Shown in pieces: positions 1 to 13,000 of a stretch of DNA of 64,000 nucleotides (positions are counted from its first letter, which is position 1; each line of letters starts with the position of its first letter). Location: positions 107,134,485-107,198,484 of the forward strand of contig OZ023273.1 in NCBI GenBank assembly GCA_964007475.1, in the 5' to 3' direction. The notes beneath the pieces were generated by a model that was not told the origin of the DNA, made no database searches, and saw only the letters and a list, made by a program, of their open reading frames with translations. Origin of the DNA: Hybos culiciformis. Its lineage: Eukaryota; Arthropoda; Insecta; Diptera; Hybotidae. The translations under genes and the position numbers were made by a program.

Positions 1-1012
1 AAAAGTTTATATATTACGATATTACGTAGTTAAATTTTAACAGAAATGTACGAAAAAAAAGAAGTTATACATGTGTCATAGTATAACATAATTTTCTCAC
101 TTTGAAGACTAAATCCTTGTGAAACTGAATTGAGGGAATGATTTTTTTTTATATTATCTTTATTTTCCGATACGAAATTAAATGTTTAAAGATAAAATTT
201 AAAAACTTTTAATAGGTCTCAGAATTCAAAATATTTTTACAAAAAAAATTAATTTAATTCCATTATGATGGACTGTCACCTTGATCAGGGAATATTTTAA
301 TTATATTTATGTAGGTAACTTGAAACTAATGGCTGAGATTCATAAAAATAATGTATCGAAGAGTTTTTTTTTATGTAAATATTTCAAAATCTAATAATTT
401 TCTTAACAAGTTTTTTTTTTTAAATAAAAATGATAAAATTATAATAGATTTTATTCATAATAATTTTGTCTGTACCGTGGTCTGTACATAAAATAAGAAG
501 ATGTTGATTTAGGATACACAAACAATTAAAAAAAAGATCACTTCAACAACTTTAATTCTTTAAGTTATTTTGAAATTTCATAGTTTAAAGATAAAGAAAT
601 TAAATATTGAAATTTCAAAGAAGTTATTTAATTGTTCATGTAACCTTTATCATTATTATTAACTATATGTAGACTTAAGATATTATATTTTAATTTACGT
701 GCAAATATATACGATAAATATTGTGATTTAAATTTTTAATCGTGAGACTTTGTTTTATTTAAAAAAATTTGGCATGTAACATTTATTAGGTAAAGAGAAA
801 TTTAATCAGTAAATTTATATAATTCAATTTTCTAAATTGCAAAACCTCATATACGAAAACCGTTGCCATTATTTGTTTTTTTTTGTAGACTTTTGAATAG
901 CACATTAAGTTTTCTAAAAAATTGAAAATAAAATGGCAAACCCGACCAGCCTTATTGGCCTCATATTTTGTTCTCAAAACATTTACAATCTTATACTTGT
1001 AACGATTTTAAA
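1..1012 (-). other. 3' untranslated region and flank of the membrane protein gene
   Basis: No coding signal is seen on either strand. A possible AATAAA poly(A) signal on the minus strand lies at 787-782, about 225 bases past the proposed stop, but this hexamer is frequent by chance here. The 63-codon frame over 786-977 has no recognisable features. Confidence 0.4.
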
Positions 1013-1038
1013 TCATCGTACTGGTACTACGTTATATA
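1013..1038 (-). CDS. Proposed tiny last coding exon (VYNVVPVR-stop)
   Basis: A strong pyrimidine tract and acceptor (TTTTCCTGCCTTTGTAG) is followed by TA TAT AAC GTA GTA CCA GTA CGA TGA. The phase-1 base G from exon 3 completes GTA, so the protein would end VYNVVPVR. This matches the required phase, and the segment is less A/T-rich than its flanks. The alternative is reading through exon 3 to its own stop. The exon is only 26 bases, so chance cannot be excluded without transcript data. Confidence 0.55.
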
Positions 1039-4000
1039 CTACAAAGGCAGGAAAAGCTCAATAGGAATATGAATTATTTGATATTTAAAAATTTTCTTTT
1101 TGAGTAAATGTAATTGATTAGTGTAAATTTACTGATTAACTAAGTTGTTAAAAAGGAAAGAAGTCTAATTATTAGATTTTTTAAAAATAATTGTAATTTA
1201 GAATGAATTTTGATATTTCGTTAATTAAAAAAAAAAAAAAAAAAATAAATAAATTTTTTTTTTTTGTACTTTTAGATTTTTATAAAAAAATATTCATGAA
1301 TTTATTATTATTATTTTTTGTAATTATAGAGAAAACATTTTTCAGCACACCACCAACCAATCAATAATATTTCTAAATTTTTTGCAAGAATTTATAAAAA
1401 CTTAAAATTTAATTATAAATGTAAATTAAACCAAATTTTCAACAATAAAATTTTTTATTTATTTTTTTTTTTTTTTATTTAAAAATAAATTTAATATTCT
1501 GAATAGTTGAAATTATGTTGCGTAATTTTATTAGATTTTGGGTAAATTTTGCAGTTACCAGGTGTCGTTGGTGTAACCATTTCAGATGTGACTGGAGTTA
1601 TTTGTGATTGTGATAAATTATCAGATGAATTTGCATTACTTCCATTGTGATTAAATGCTAATGCTTTTCTAGTGTGCCGTGTTGTTAAAACACCAGTTTC
1701 AATATCACGTTCCAACCGATGACCAGATCTAGAACGTGTCAATTGTCGTTGAACATAATCCTCCAAGTCTTCTTCCTCTTTTTTGCTGATTAAGCAATTT
1801 AAAACAAGTAAAAATATACCTAAACCAAGGGAAAATAATCCCGTACACGTTACTTCATTCCACCAGCTACTGCTACTGCCTATTAATGGAAAAAATATAT
1901 ATAATATCCTATGTAGAATAAGCATTTTTTTTTGTAAATGAATGAAATGGAAAAGTAAAACTTTTTAGTTGTCAACAAAAGTTTAATATGGAAATTAAAA
2001 ACAAATCTTTTTATTGTGTTAATGATGCCAACGCGGGATAACACACAGGACAACTTTAAGTTAATTGAGGCAGGAAAATCATTAATAATTGTAATCATAA
2101 GTGATCTATTTACATCTACAAAGAAAAAAATTGGCTTCAATTAACAAATTTTCAAGTTTAAAATCACGTCACACTCATGTTTCGTAATATGAAAACTGGC
2201 TAACACATTTGATTGAAGCCATATTTTAATGATCATTCAATTGGGTTAGAAATAAAAGAGTTTGGCTGTACATATACACCTTTTTTGGACGATTCATGAT
2301 TTAACATTATTTTTTTATATATTTGTATTAAATAAATTTTTTTTTCATTATTTTTTACTTTCAATTATTTTTTGCCATAATAAAATTCCAACTTGAACTA
2401 TTTGAAAAATGCTCAAAGAATTGATTTCAAAATATTTAAAATTTATATCATTAAAATATCTTCCATTTTGAGTAAATTTCATTAAAAATAATTAAGATAC
2501 TCATAGATTAAGAATACAGAAAGATTTATAGCTTCATACAACATTTTTTCAGTCTTTTTTGGTATTTTCATGTGAAGGTGTTAGTAAAACTAAATAAAAT
2601 TCTTTTCATATATTGATAATTATCACGTATTTTATTTTGTTTTACTAACACATTCACATAAAAATACCAAAAATAATGTCGTATGAAGCTAACAATCTAT
2701 GTATATTCTTAATCTATGGTATAGTATAGGTAACTGAAAAAATCGAGGATCTAGGTATCTAATTTCTCGTTCCTGGGTACTTCGCTGTTAATATTTCAAT
2801 TTAAGCAGAAGATAAGATTTAATATTATTTTTATGGTGTAAGGAAGAATTAGCAATTTTTATCCTAGTGCCGTCAACAATATATCAATTTGCGTTTCTCT
2901 AAATACGAGGAGAAAGAATTGAATTTAAATTGCCTTTTTTTTCCTGCTAAAAACTTATTTCCACAAAATTTATACTTAAAATCTTTGCCATTTTTTGTTG
3001 TGGCATAAGAACTAGAAATACTTCATTCAAATAAACAAAAAATATAGAATAACTTTAAGTATTTCGTATATGGACATATGAGAAATGGTTTTAATCTAGA
3101 AACTCAATATTACGATATAAAGTTTGAATTATTTATTTGTAGATTGCTAATTTTATTGTGGCTATTGAAATTTAATATTATTATTCATGATTTTAATTTT
3201 GATTTCCAAGCTGTTATATGATAAGTTGCTCACAAACAGTTGTAAGGACAATATTAACATTCAATGGAATTTTTCTATCAGAAAAAAAATATCTCAATGA
3301 AGACTTAAAGTTTTAAGAAAATGTTAAAATGTCGAAAAAAATGTCATCAACCAGAAAGTAAATCATATACGTGTACGGTTTATATTTTTATTATATTGTG
3401 CATATACCTAAATATAATATATTTTTAATTTGCTTGAAAAAAATAATAAGGAAAAAAGGGAATTATTGATAACATAAAAAAAATTTTTATATTATTTTAA
3501 TTTATTCTATTTTCATTTTATAGCAAAAGTATATACAGACATACATAATAATATGTATATATGTAGCTAAATTTTAGAATCATGCTAATTTCGAAAAAAA
3601 AAAAAAGATTTATAAAATTTTTTTTTAATATCTTTTTATTTATGTCATGAAATTTTTGTGAACTGAATACAAAATTAGTTTTTTTTTTCTCGAATTTTTT
3701 ACATTTTCACATTTTAAAGATATGAGTCAAACGTGTTTTATATAGGGCTCTTATAACATTTTTTTTAGATATAGTTTCAGTTTCAGAACTATAATCATGA
3801 ATATTATGTAGTTTCAATAATTAAAGTAATTAAGTCGTTTATTTTAAAAGTGACCCAAATTACTAAAATAAAATAATATAGAAATATTAATATGACGAAA
3901 GGTAATATGGCTCTGTTTCTAAAATTTCTTAAAAATTTATAAGAATTCAGACGTTTTTAATATCATTTTAACCGTTTTTTTTGAGAAAGTAAATGTCTAA

Positions 4001-7000
4001 ATAGTTTTTTTTTGTTTGAAGTTAATTTATAAAACTTTTTAACGTCTCCTTTAATATTTTATTACCTCTTTTTATTTTTCAGTAACTATAGTAATTTTTT
4101 TTTTCGTTTCGAGTCACGGTTTCTAGTCACGGAAACTAGAATTAATTGTCAGTTACTAGGATTACAAAATTTAATGCGAGTACTTTTATTCGAAGCGTTT
4201 TTAGTCCAACAAATGAAATAAAAAAAAAGAAGGTGGGAAATAATCTTACTTTTAGAGAATTTTGCGTTGAAACATTGATATCGTTAAAACAACATTCAAA
4301 ATTTTAGTCAACGAGTTACGAATACAATGAAGAATTTCATTGTCTTCAAAAAATAAAAAAAAAAAACTCTCACTTCATTGAATAAGGGGACGAGCTAAGC
4401 TACAAAAATCTGTTAAACTTTTTCAAATAGGACGTCTATTTACTGAGAAATCGGAGCAAACCTAAAAAAAAATGGTTTAGAGTCACGGCGAAACAGAGCC
4501 ATATGCATTATATGTATTAGTTTTCGGTCATGTGATTTTGAATGAATAACGAATTCAGTCCTGACATTGGAAAAGATTTCAACAAACATCACAAAAAAAT
4601 ATCTAATTTTTTAGATGATACATTTTAGTTTTTTTTCCGAAATGGAATATATTTTGCTGTAAATAAAAGCATTTCAATTGATTAAATAAATTCAATTGAT
4701 TGATTTAAATAAATATTAATGAAATATACAATGATGTCATTTTATTTTAATGAACGAATTGCATACATATATTTCCAATTAACTAAATATCTTTCATTGA
4801 AATTTTTATAATTCTAAAAAAAAATAAATTCATAAAAATGCAATATTTTATTTGAAATATAATCAGAATAAAAAATTCAAAATTATAACAATTTTTTTTG
4901 CTTAATAAAAGTATACCATTTCAAATTTAGGTTAAAGCCATCTTAAAAAAACATAAAGCAATATATTTTTTTAGAAATACGGTATGCTTCTATGAAAAGG
5001 AAAAAAAAAAAAGAAATAAATCATAATATTTTTTAGAACTGCAATGTCTATCCTTGATCCTCTTAATTTACTACAAGTATATTTATTTACAGCTTAAAAA
5101 TATTTTAAGGACTCCTTTCATTAAATTTTTTTTCCTTTTAAGAAAAAAGAGTAGGATGTCAATTATAATCATTAATTGAAAAAAAACAAAATCCTTTGAT
5201 ATTGGCCTGAAAAGTTATGTTATAGAATTTCAAAATCCAGCTTTTCATGTTCATATACAAAAAATTGTGCAGCATAACTATTATGCATAATACTTATTGG
5301 GCATAATTATGATAGAAGATTATTGAGTATATGGATCAGATAGTATTTCTCGTATATGAGATTTTTTATTATCCGAAATTAAATTTCCAACGAATAATAA
5401 TCAAAAACAGATCGAAATCAATTTTGATTGTTTTGTAAATATAAAATATTAAATCATAAAAAATACATTTTATAAAAAACAACGTTTTTCTTGCGCACTA
5501 AAAAGTATAAAATAATTTTACTATGAGTTTCATTTTGATAACAGACTTTATAACTTTTCTCCGGCTCATTCAGAGGATTGTGGATACACATACTTGAAAC
5601 TGATTACAACAGTCTATAACTAGAAACGTGGGGCGCATTTTTGAGCTAATACTGTAAATGTGTTGTCGCTGGGTAGGAGGCCAATAAATTTTTTGTTACG
5701 AAATTCGTGTGTTCAATCATTTCTTCTTTTTATGTACTAAATTTGAATGAAATCGGACAAACTTTTGGTTGTGAAAATTTGATTGCAAAATTTCTCGGGC
5801 AGACAAACAGACGAAAAACTTTTCAAATTACGATTAAAGTGGTAGAATATTGTATTGTCATCGGGTTCAGAGCTATATTCAAAATTTCGGAGCTGTAGCT
5901 TGTCGGAAAGTGGTCTAAAATTTGATTACAAAATTTCTAGGACAGACAAACAGACAAGAAAGTGAGTTGATAAATAAAAACGTTGTAAAAATAAAAATTA
6001 TTAAATTTTCACTTAATTTTTTTTTCTTTATTATTCTTAGGCAATTTAATGATTGCAAAAATATTAAATATTTAATTTCCATAATTAATTTCGATTCAAA
6101 TGTTTGTATAAAACATAATATGTTTATATATGATAAAAGTATGCATCATAATACATCCAGAATTTACTCTTCAAATTAAATGATATGCACTTAAACCCAA
6201 TTTATTTTAAATATAACAAAATGATAACAAAAAGAATACAAGGATACACAAGGATAAAAATATTAATGCCACATAGGATTAAATTTTAACCTGCTTGTTA
6301 ATACAGTTCTGGTAGCATCAAAAGATTTTTTCGTGTGCTTTATTTATTTATTTAAAAAAAAAACCGAGGTTATACATACAAATGTATTCATTTTTTGTCA
6401 TATAAAATCATAAAGAAAATTAAATTTTATAAATTTTTTTGTCAAAAACATTTTTGGAAATGAAAAATGCAGGCTACGATCGTTGACCTCATCGAAATCG
6501 AATAAAATTTACATAATATTTATGTCAGTTAGATTTATAACAATATTGTATAAAATTCCAAAGTAGTTGACTTATTTGTCATACCTATTATTTAAAAAAA
6601 ACATTTATTCTCAACATACTAACCTAATAAATTTATTAAAATTAGAAAAGAATATAAAAAGTTGATCTTGAGTTAGAAAAATACAACAGGAAAATTGTGT
6701 TTCATTTAAAAATTCCTTGATACAGATCTTTCAAGTTATAAATGTATATTATGGGTTGCATATAATGCATTCAGATATTTTATGGAAATTTATAGCTAGC
6801 TATATTAATTTGATTTACATTCAGGTTATACAATAAGGATCCCAGAATTTAAAAAACCAGAAATTTTGTGATTGCAAGAAAAAATGGTAACGAACAACAA
6901 TCAATTTTATAAGTAACCTTTAATATTAAATTCTCTGTAATATTATTATGTTGTGGCAATTTAAATAAAAAACGGATACGGAAAAGGACATTTATATATT

Positions 7001-10000
7001 TTATATTTTTTACAGCCAATTTTTCAATAAGTTCCCTAATCCAGAAAGGTAATAAAAATTTTCTTTTTCAGGACAATGCGACGATGTTGTTTGTTTTTTA
7101 TACTTTTAAAAAACAGCCAATGATTCCAGGCATTTTTAGTATGGATAAAAATTTAAGTTTAAGTTTCTTAAATTTTTTTCAAAAACTAGTTGTCGCTTAA
7201 ATTAGAACTTTCTATTAAGTGAATTGAATAACAAATACTATTATAACATACACATACTATACAATATCGAAACAATTCTAGGCATGACAATGTGATGAAA
7301 TGTGATGACATTTCATGATTTTATAATTTCATTTTATGATTTTATAACATTTTAAGATTCAAGCTTATGAAATCAACATTATTTCGCATAACCGTAAGTT
7401 ATATATAAACAAGTTCATAATTTCATTTTAGAATTTTTCATATTGCATATATATTAGTAATATTCGTATAAGAATTTCTTTGGGGAAAATAGGTTTTTAT
7501 ATGTTTTCCAAATTTCAATTGATTGAGAAAACATTTTTTGTCATAACATTTATTTTATTTCGTTTTTTTTTATCAAATTAAAGATATGTACAGTACATAT
7601 GTACATACATGTATGATATATCTATTATTTATTTTGTTCTCTTTTCTGTATTCTCATCTATAAGTTGAAAAAAAACATGATGTTATACTATGCCTCAAAA
7701 TAAATATTTCTTTAGTACTATCATGTTCTTAATTTTTTATGAAAAGAAGAAAAGAATTCTATTTTAAAAAATATTTCGAAATTATGTTTTTTTATGTTAC
7801 AATTTATTTGATTATATAAAGGAAAAAAGGAATAAGGACTGTGTACAAATAAATATAGGATCTTTTTTATAACTACTATCTTGAGGCATTTTCTTCAGCT
7901 TTTTATATAGAAATTCATTCTTCTCTGTCTTTTCTTAGCTTTTCTGTACTTATCTTTATGAATATAAGCTTAGACAAGATTTTTTTTCTGTTCTTTATTT
8001 CTTAGGTATATAAAATAGTAACAAAATTATTAAAAAAAATAATAATACAAGGTATGAATGAATTTTTCATAAAAAGATATTCCGCGATACAACTCTTAAA
8101 TAATGAGTTTTGTTTATATTTACTATTAAATTATTAAAGGAACTCAAAGAACCTAAATAACGCAGAAAAAATGTATTTTTCTTTTCTCACTTACTACAAG
8201 ATAAATTATTATTATAATACTTCAATAAAAGTTCTAACTTTTTTTTATATCGTTGTAAATATTCTAATTTCATTGAAAACAATATTATCACGATAATTAT
8301 GATATAAATTTACTTAAAAGCAACTCTTAAATAAAAATTAAATATATTAGATCTTAAATTACAAGTTAGATCAAAGCTTTAAATTACAAAAACAGCGATT
8401 AAATCAACAATCAGAAGCTAAACTTAAAGTTGTCTTACTATATTTTTGAGATTATATTCTCGATTAAAGTAGGTAAGTATTTTTGTGATTTTATTTTTTA
8501 GTTACACCGCAATCCTAAAATCGTTATTGAAATATTATATTACGACATAAAAATAAAATTTTATAAAATATGTAATTTGAAACATAGTTAAAAGAAAATT
8601 TGACAAAGTTATTATGATTTTTCTTTAATTATTAATCATTGTCACTATACTGAATTTATGAATTATTATCTTACAGGAATTCAGTTCCTTTTATTACATT
8701 ACTTTGTAAATAATAAAAAAATTCTCATATATATTACCCTAGTATAATAGAAAAATAAACTGGCCTTAAAAAAATCCTATATATACACGTAACGGGGTAT
8801 GAATTTATCTTAGTTTCACATAGCTACGGATCTGGTTACGAGAGTGCTGCTGCTACTTTATAAATATTTATACACATTATATGATTTGGGTTTTTTCAAA
8901 TCGTTTCATATAATAAAATTGATAAAATACGTATAAGATAAGTATACAGAAACAGAACTATGTGTCGTTTATCTAACAACCTCCTTTATTCCACTTTCGA
9001 AAAATATGAGTATTATACACCGTTTAAAAGGGTCGTTGAATTGCCTATCGTTATGTCCGGTTTTTATTTTTTAAAGATAATTTGTTCCACTTTCAAAGTT
9101 TGCCTATTCCAAAAATGAACATACCAACGTAAAATTCTTTGAAAATATTGACGACAGTTCTCACAAGGATGAAGAGAATTTTGATGAACGCGAGTTCCTA
9201 TTAATTTGAAATTGTTTTGGTACCTATTTAAAATGAAAACTTTTATAATAAAAAGATAATTATTTATTTTTGAAAATGTTTCATTTTAAATTTTGTGTTT
9301 TAATTTTATTCAATCTCTGAAGGAATTCTATGTTATTCATATGCAAAATGAATTTAATTACTATTGCTTTATAAAGTTTATTTTTATATGTCAATTCCAT
9401 GATTATATTATAGCTATCCGAGTTTCCATAAATCAAAGTTTGTGTATTCCGTTTGCAACTTACAAAGGTTGCATTTGCATATTCCCAATTTCTTTAAAGA
9501 AAAACTGCAACTGAAACTTAGAAAATATTTGTGGGTTCTTTTCACAGCGATAGGCATCATAAAGTTTAATTCAACATATTTATCTCGAAATAATCAAATA
9601 TAGAACATTTGATAAATATCGACATTGTTATATAGGTTAATTAATAAACAGAAATATAATTCTGTTTTTACAAGATCTATCAAAAATTGTAAAAATATAA
9701 CATTTTTCCCTCTCCTTGTTCAAATTTCAAAGTGATTAAATAATGATGTAAAACTTTTTAATTAATCTTATTGTGCGTGCATAAATTAGAATTCAAATTT
9801 TAAAGTTGTTGAAGATTATATTATTTTCATGAATTATTTAAATAGGAATTATTTAGAATTTTATGTATTATATTTTAAATTTTATTTTAAAATATATACC
9901 TATGTATGTATAAAAAAAAACAAACATAAAAAAGAAAATTTTATTTTTCTTATGTAGTATTATATATATTGTATATGATGAAACATACATAAAATAAAAT

Positions 10001-13000
10001 TTAGGTTAATTGGAAACTGGAGTAGGAGTATTAAGGCATAAAAAGCTTAAAGAATTTATAAAAAAAGAAAATTGTTTTGCTTATGGATTATAAATTATTT
10101 TTTGTTTATACTTAGTATAAATAGAATTGATTCTAATTCTTTAAAGATATTTTTTAACTTATTATTGATTTATATCTAAATCTGGATATATGTATGTATT
10201 TTTAAGGTATTAGGCATAAGAATAGGTAATTATTTTGCAATTAAATATAAATGACACTATGATATTTATATTCAAGAGACTGATCATGATCAATGAAATA
10301 TGAAATATAATACTAATGTAATCAAATATAATATGAACATCACATTGATTCGTTGTTTTAAAATTACCAAACATGTCCCACGTTGGTGTGTCATCTGGTA
10401 TTACACCAGCTCCCAATAAAAATACGCCAAAAACTATAAATACAACACCAATATGTAGCATTCCAATACTAGTAACAACCTGTAAATATAAGAATAAATA
10501 ATTCGAATAAACAAGTGGTTGCCAATGATATGGTTTCCTTTGGATTATAGTTGTGTCGTTCTCGATTGATCAGTTATTAAAATATATAAAATAGTTCACA
10601 TATATAAAAGAAAGAACGCAGATAATAGGAGCAAGGGAACGAAGCTGAAGGAAAAGAGTAAAGAGTTTGACAGAGATCGTTGCAATTAAACATTAATAAC
10701 ATCGAATAAATAAAAAAGAAAATTGTGTGTTTAATGTTTCTCTATTTTCATGGTTAATTGATTTGTACATTGCGTGGATTTTTAGTAGATTTCTCGAAAA
10801 AGATTTATTACCACTGTGACCATAGGAATTATATTATTCGTTTAGAAATCATACCATAAAAATTATAAGAATGAATATTAGTTCTTCGAATTTAACTTGA
10901 ACTTTGAGTACTAATTCTATCAGAATGAGATAAAGCAATTTTAAGATTAGTTAGATCAGCATTATGTAAAATGGTTAAAATGTGCACAATGTTTGTAGAC
11001 ATATATATATGATTTAAAGTCGGAATCTTGGAAAATAACCTTTCTTTGAAATTATCTTTTTTAATAAGCAATTATTATTTTATTTTCAAGAGTATATAGT
11101 TACAAAAATTTTAATTTAATTCTCTTCAATGATATTACTTCAAATTTGAAGAACATAATAATTATAAATTTCACTGATGGACGAAAATATAATTGGTCAT
11201 TAGGGATTGAGTGAAATTTTTATTTCGTTTTAAAAAGAATAAGAAAATAAAAATTGTTACAATAAAGAAATAAATGTCTGCGTTTGAAGAAATAGTATAT
11301 GTATAATCATATAGTCAATAATTATGTATTATGAATGATTCCAATATTTAATGCAATTTAGATATGTGAAGAAAAAATTATTAGCTACAACCAATGGACT
11401 TTCGATTTATTATTTATTTAAGAAAATAATAATTCTAGTTTAGCATTTATTTATATTTATCACTGTCTTATTTTTTGATTATTATTTATTTATATATCAT
11501 TTCAATCAAATAGTTTTTTTCAGACAGCTTATAATTTTTTTTTGAGGACTCAATTCGAAAAATGTTTTGGATATAATATAGATAGAACAATTTTATCAAA
11601 TATGAAATTGTTTCTGGTGTCTAGCGGCTTGTTTATTCGTTGGATCGAATATTCCATCTCGGGCGAAAATTTGTGTAATTTTTTTTTTTATATCTTTGCA
11701 AGTTCTGAGTACTGTGCTGATATCTTATTTTATATTTTAGTAATATGTATATTAGTTTTAATTATTGTCGAAAGTTCAAAAATAATTAATTTCTCCAAAT
11801 AAATGAAATTAAAAATGATTAAAATTAAGAAATAAAAGAAATTTCTAACAATTATAAATTAAACAATTTTCCGTATGTGGACATAAATTAAAGAAATAAT
11901 GTCGACCATACACCAAAAATATTTTTTTTATTTGTAAAATAATTGCTCCCTTGAATCAATATAATAAATTTTCAGAAGTAAAAAAATAAAGCTAATTCTT
12001 ATTAAATTGTATAAGAAAAAAAAAGAAATATTTTATTTAACCTTGATTTTAGTTGGGTCGCATAATTATAAATTTTGATCACAAAAAAGCTGTCTTGTGG
12101 GAAATATTTTTTATAATCTTTTTTATACGAGTAGAATATTTAAGAGGGTTGAAAATTTTAGCTTTATATTTTTTATGTTGTATCACACATCGATCCATAT
12201 ATATCCATATATATATAGGATTCATAAAGCATACATAATGATTAAAAGTTTTTCAAGAGTTTCGCATATCAGACGAAAGACCAAAGACTAATGTCAATAT
12301 TTCAAGCGGGATTATTAAGATTAAATTTTCACTTTGCGATTAATCTAAAATGCAATTGATAATTTGAATTTAAGCTTATTTCTCGGCTGCGAAGAAAAAG
12401 TAAATGCAAAATTTATTTTTGTTAGAGGCACCGGCAAGAACATATGATTATACTTTTATATATCAACTTTAATTATTTACAAAAATACGGCATAAATAAC
12501 ATGACAGAATAAAACAAACCTGACAAACAATGATTCGTGGATAACTAGCTCCCCGCAAAAATCTGAAGCAAGAACCTCTTGAAATTAAAGATACCAAGAT
12601 TAAAATATTTGCTCCGTACTGGTATACCACTATTTCAAAACGTGAAAACCTTCTCCACTAAAATGAGTCCACTAAAATGAGGGTAGAGAAACAAAATGAT
12701 GAGAGCATGTAATAAGCGCATTGATTTCGAATTACTTTACTGAAGGAAAGTAAAATTCTAATTTAGTTATAAACCAGAGAAAGTTATTACAATTTAAATG
12801 TTTATTTTCAAAAGTCTCACAAAACATAAAAAAAATAATAAAATTTTCCAAATTGACGGAATGATAATAATTTATAATCAATACTATGGGTGGGAAAAAA
12901 AGACATAATAAAAAATATTTCCAAAACAACACCAATATATAATTTAATAAAAAAAAAAAAAAAGAACAAAGAAAAATTAAATAAAATCATAAGCATAACT

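Larger units (their letters stand above)
1880..10367 (-). other. Intron 2 (about 8.5 kb)
   Basis: A/T-rich intron bounded by GTAATT and TTAATAG. It holds a 217-bp palindromic element (2502-2718), a TA-flanked inverted-repeat element (3908-4501), a degenerate repeat with a duplicated block (about 5560-5975) and a possible decayed coding scrap (9074-9211). Nothing is recognised in the stretches between them. Confidence 0.75.

Noticed and set aside
11542..11802. 86-codon plus frame
   Set aside because: No motif, A/T-driven composition, and it lies inside intron 1 on the opposite strand.
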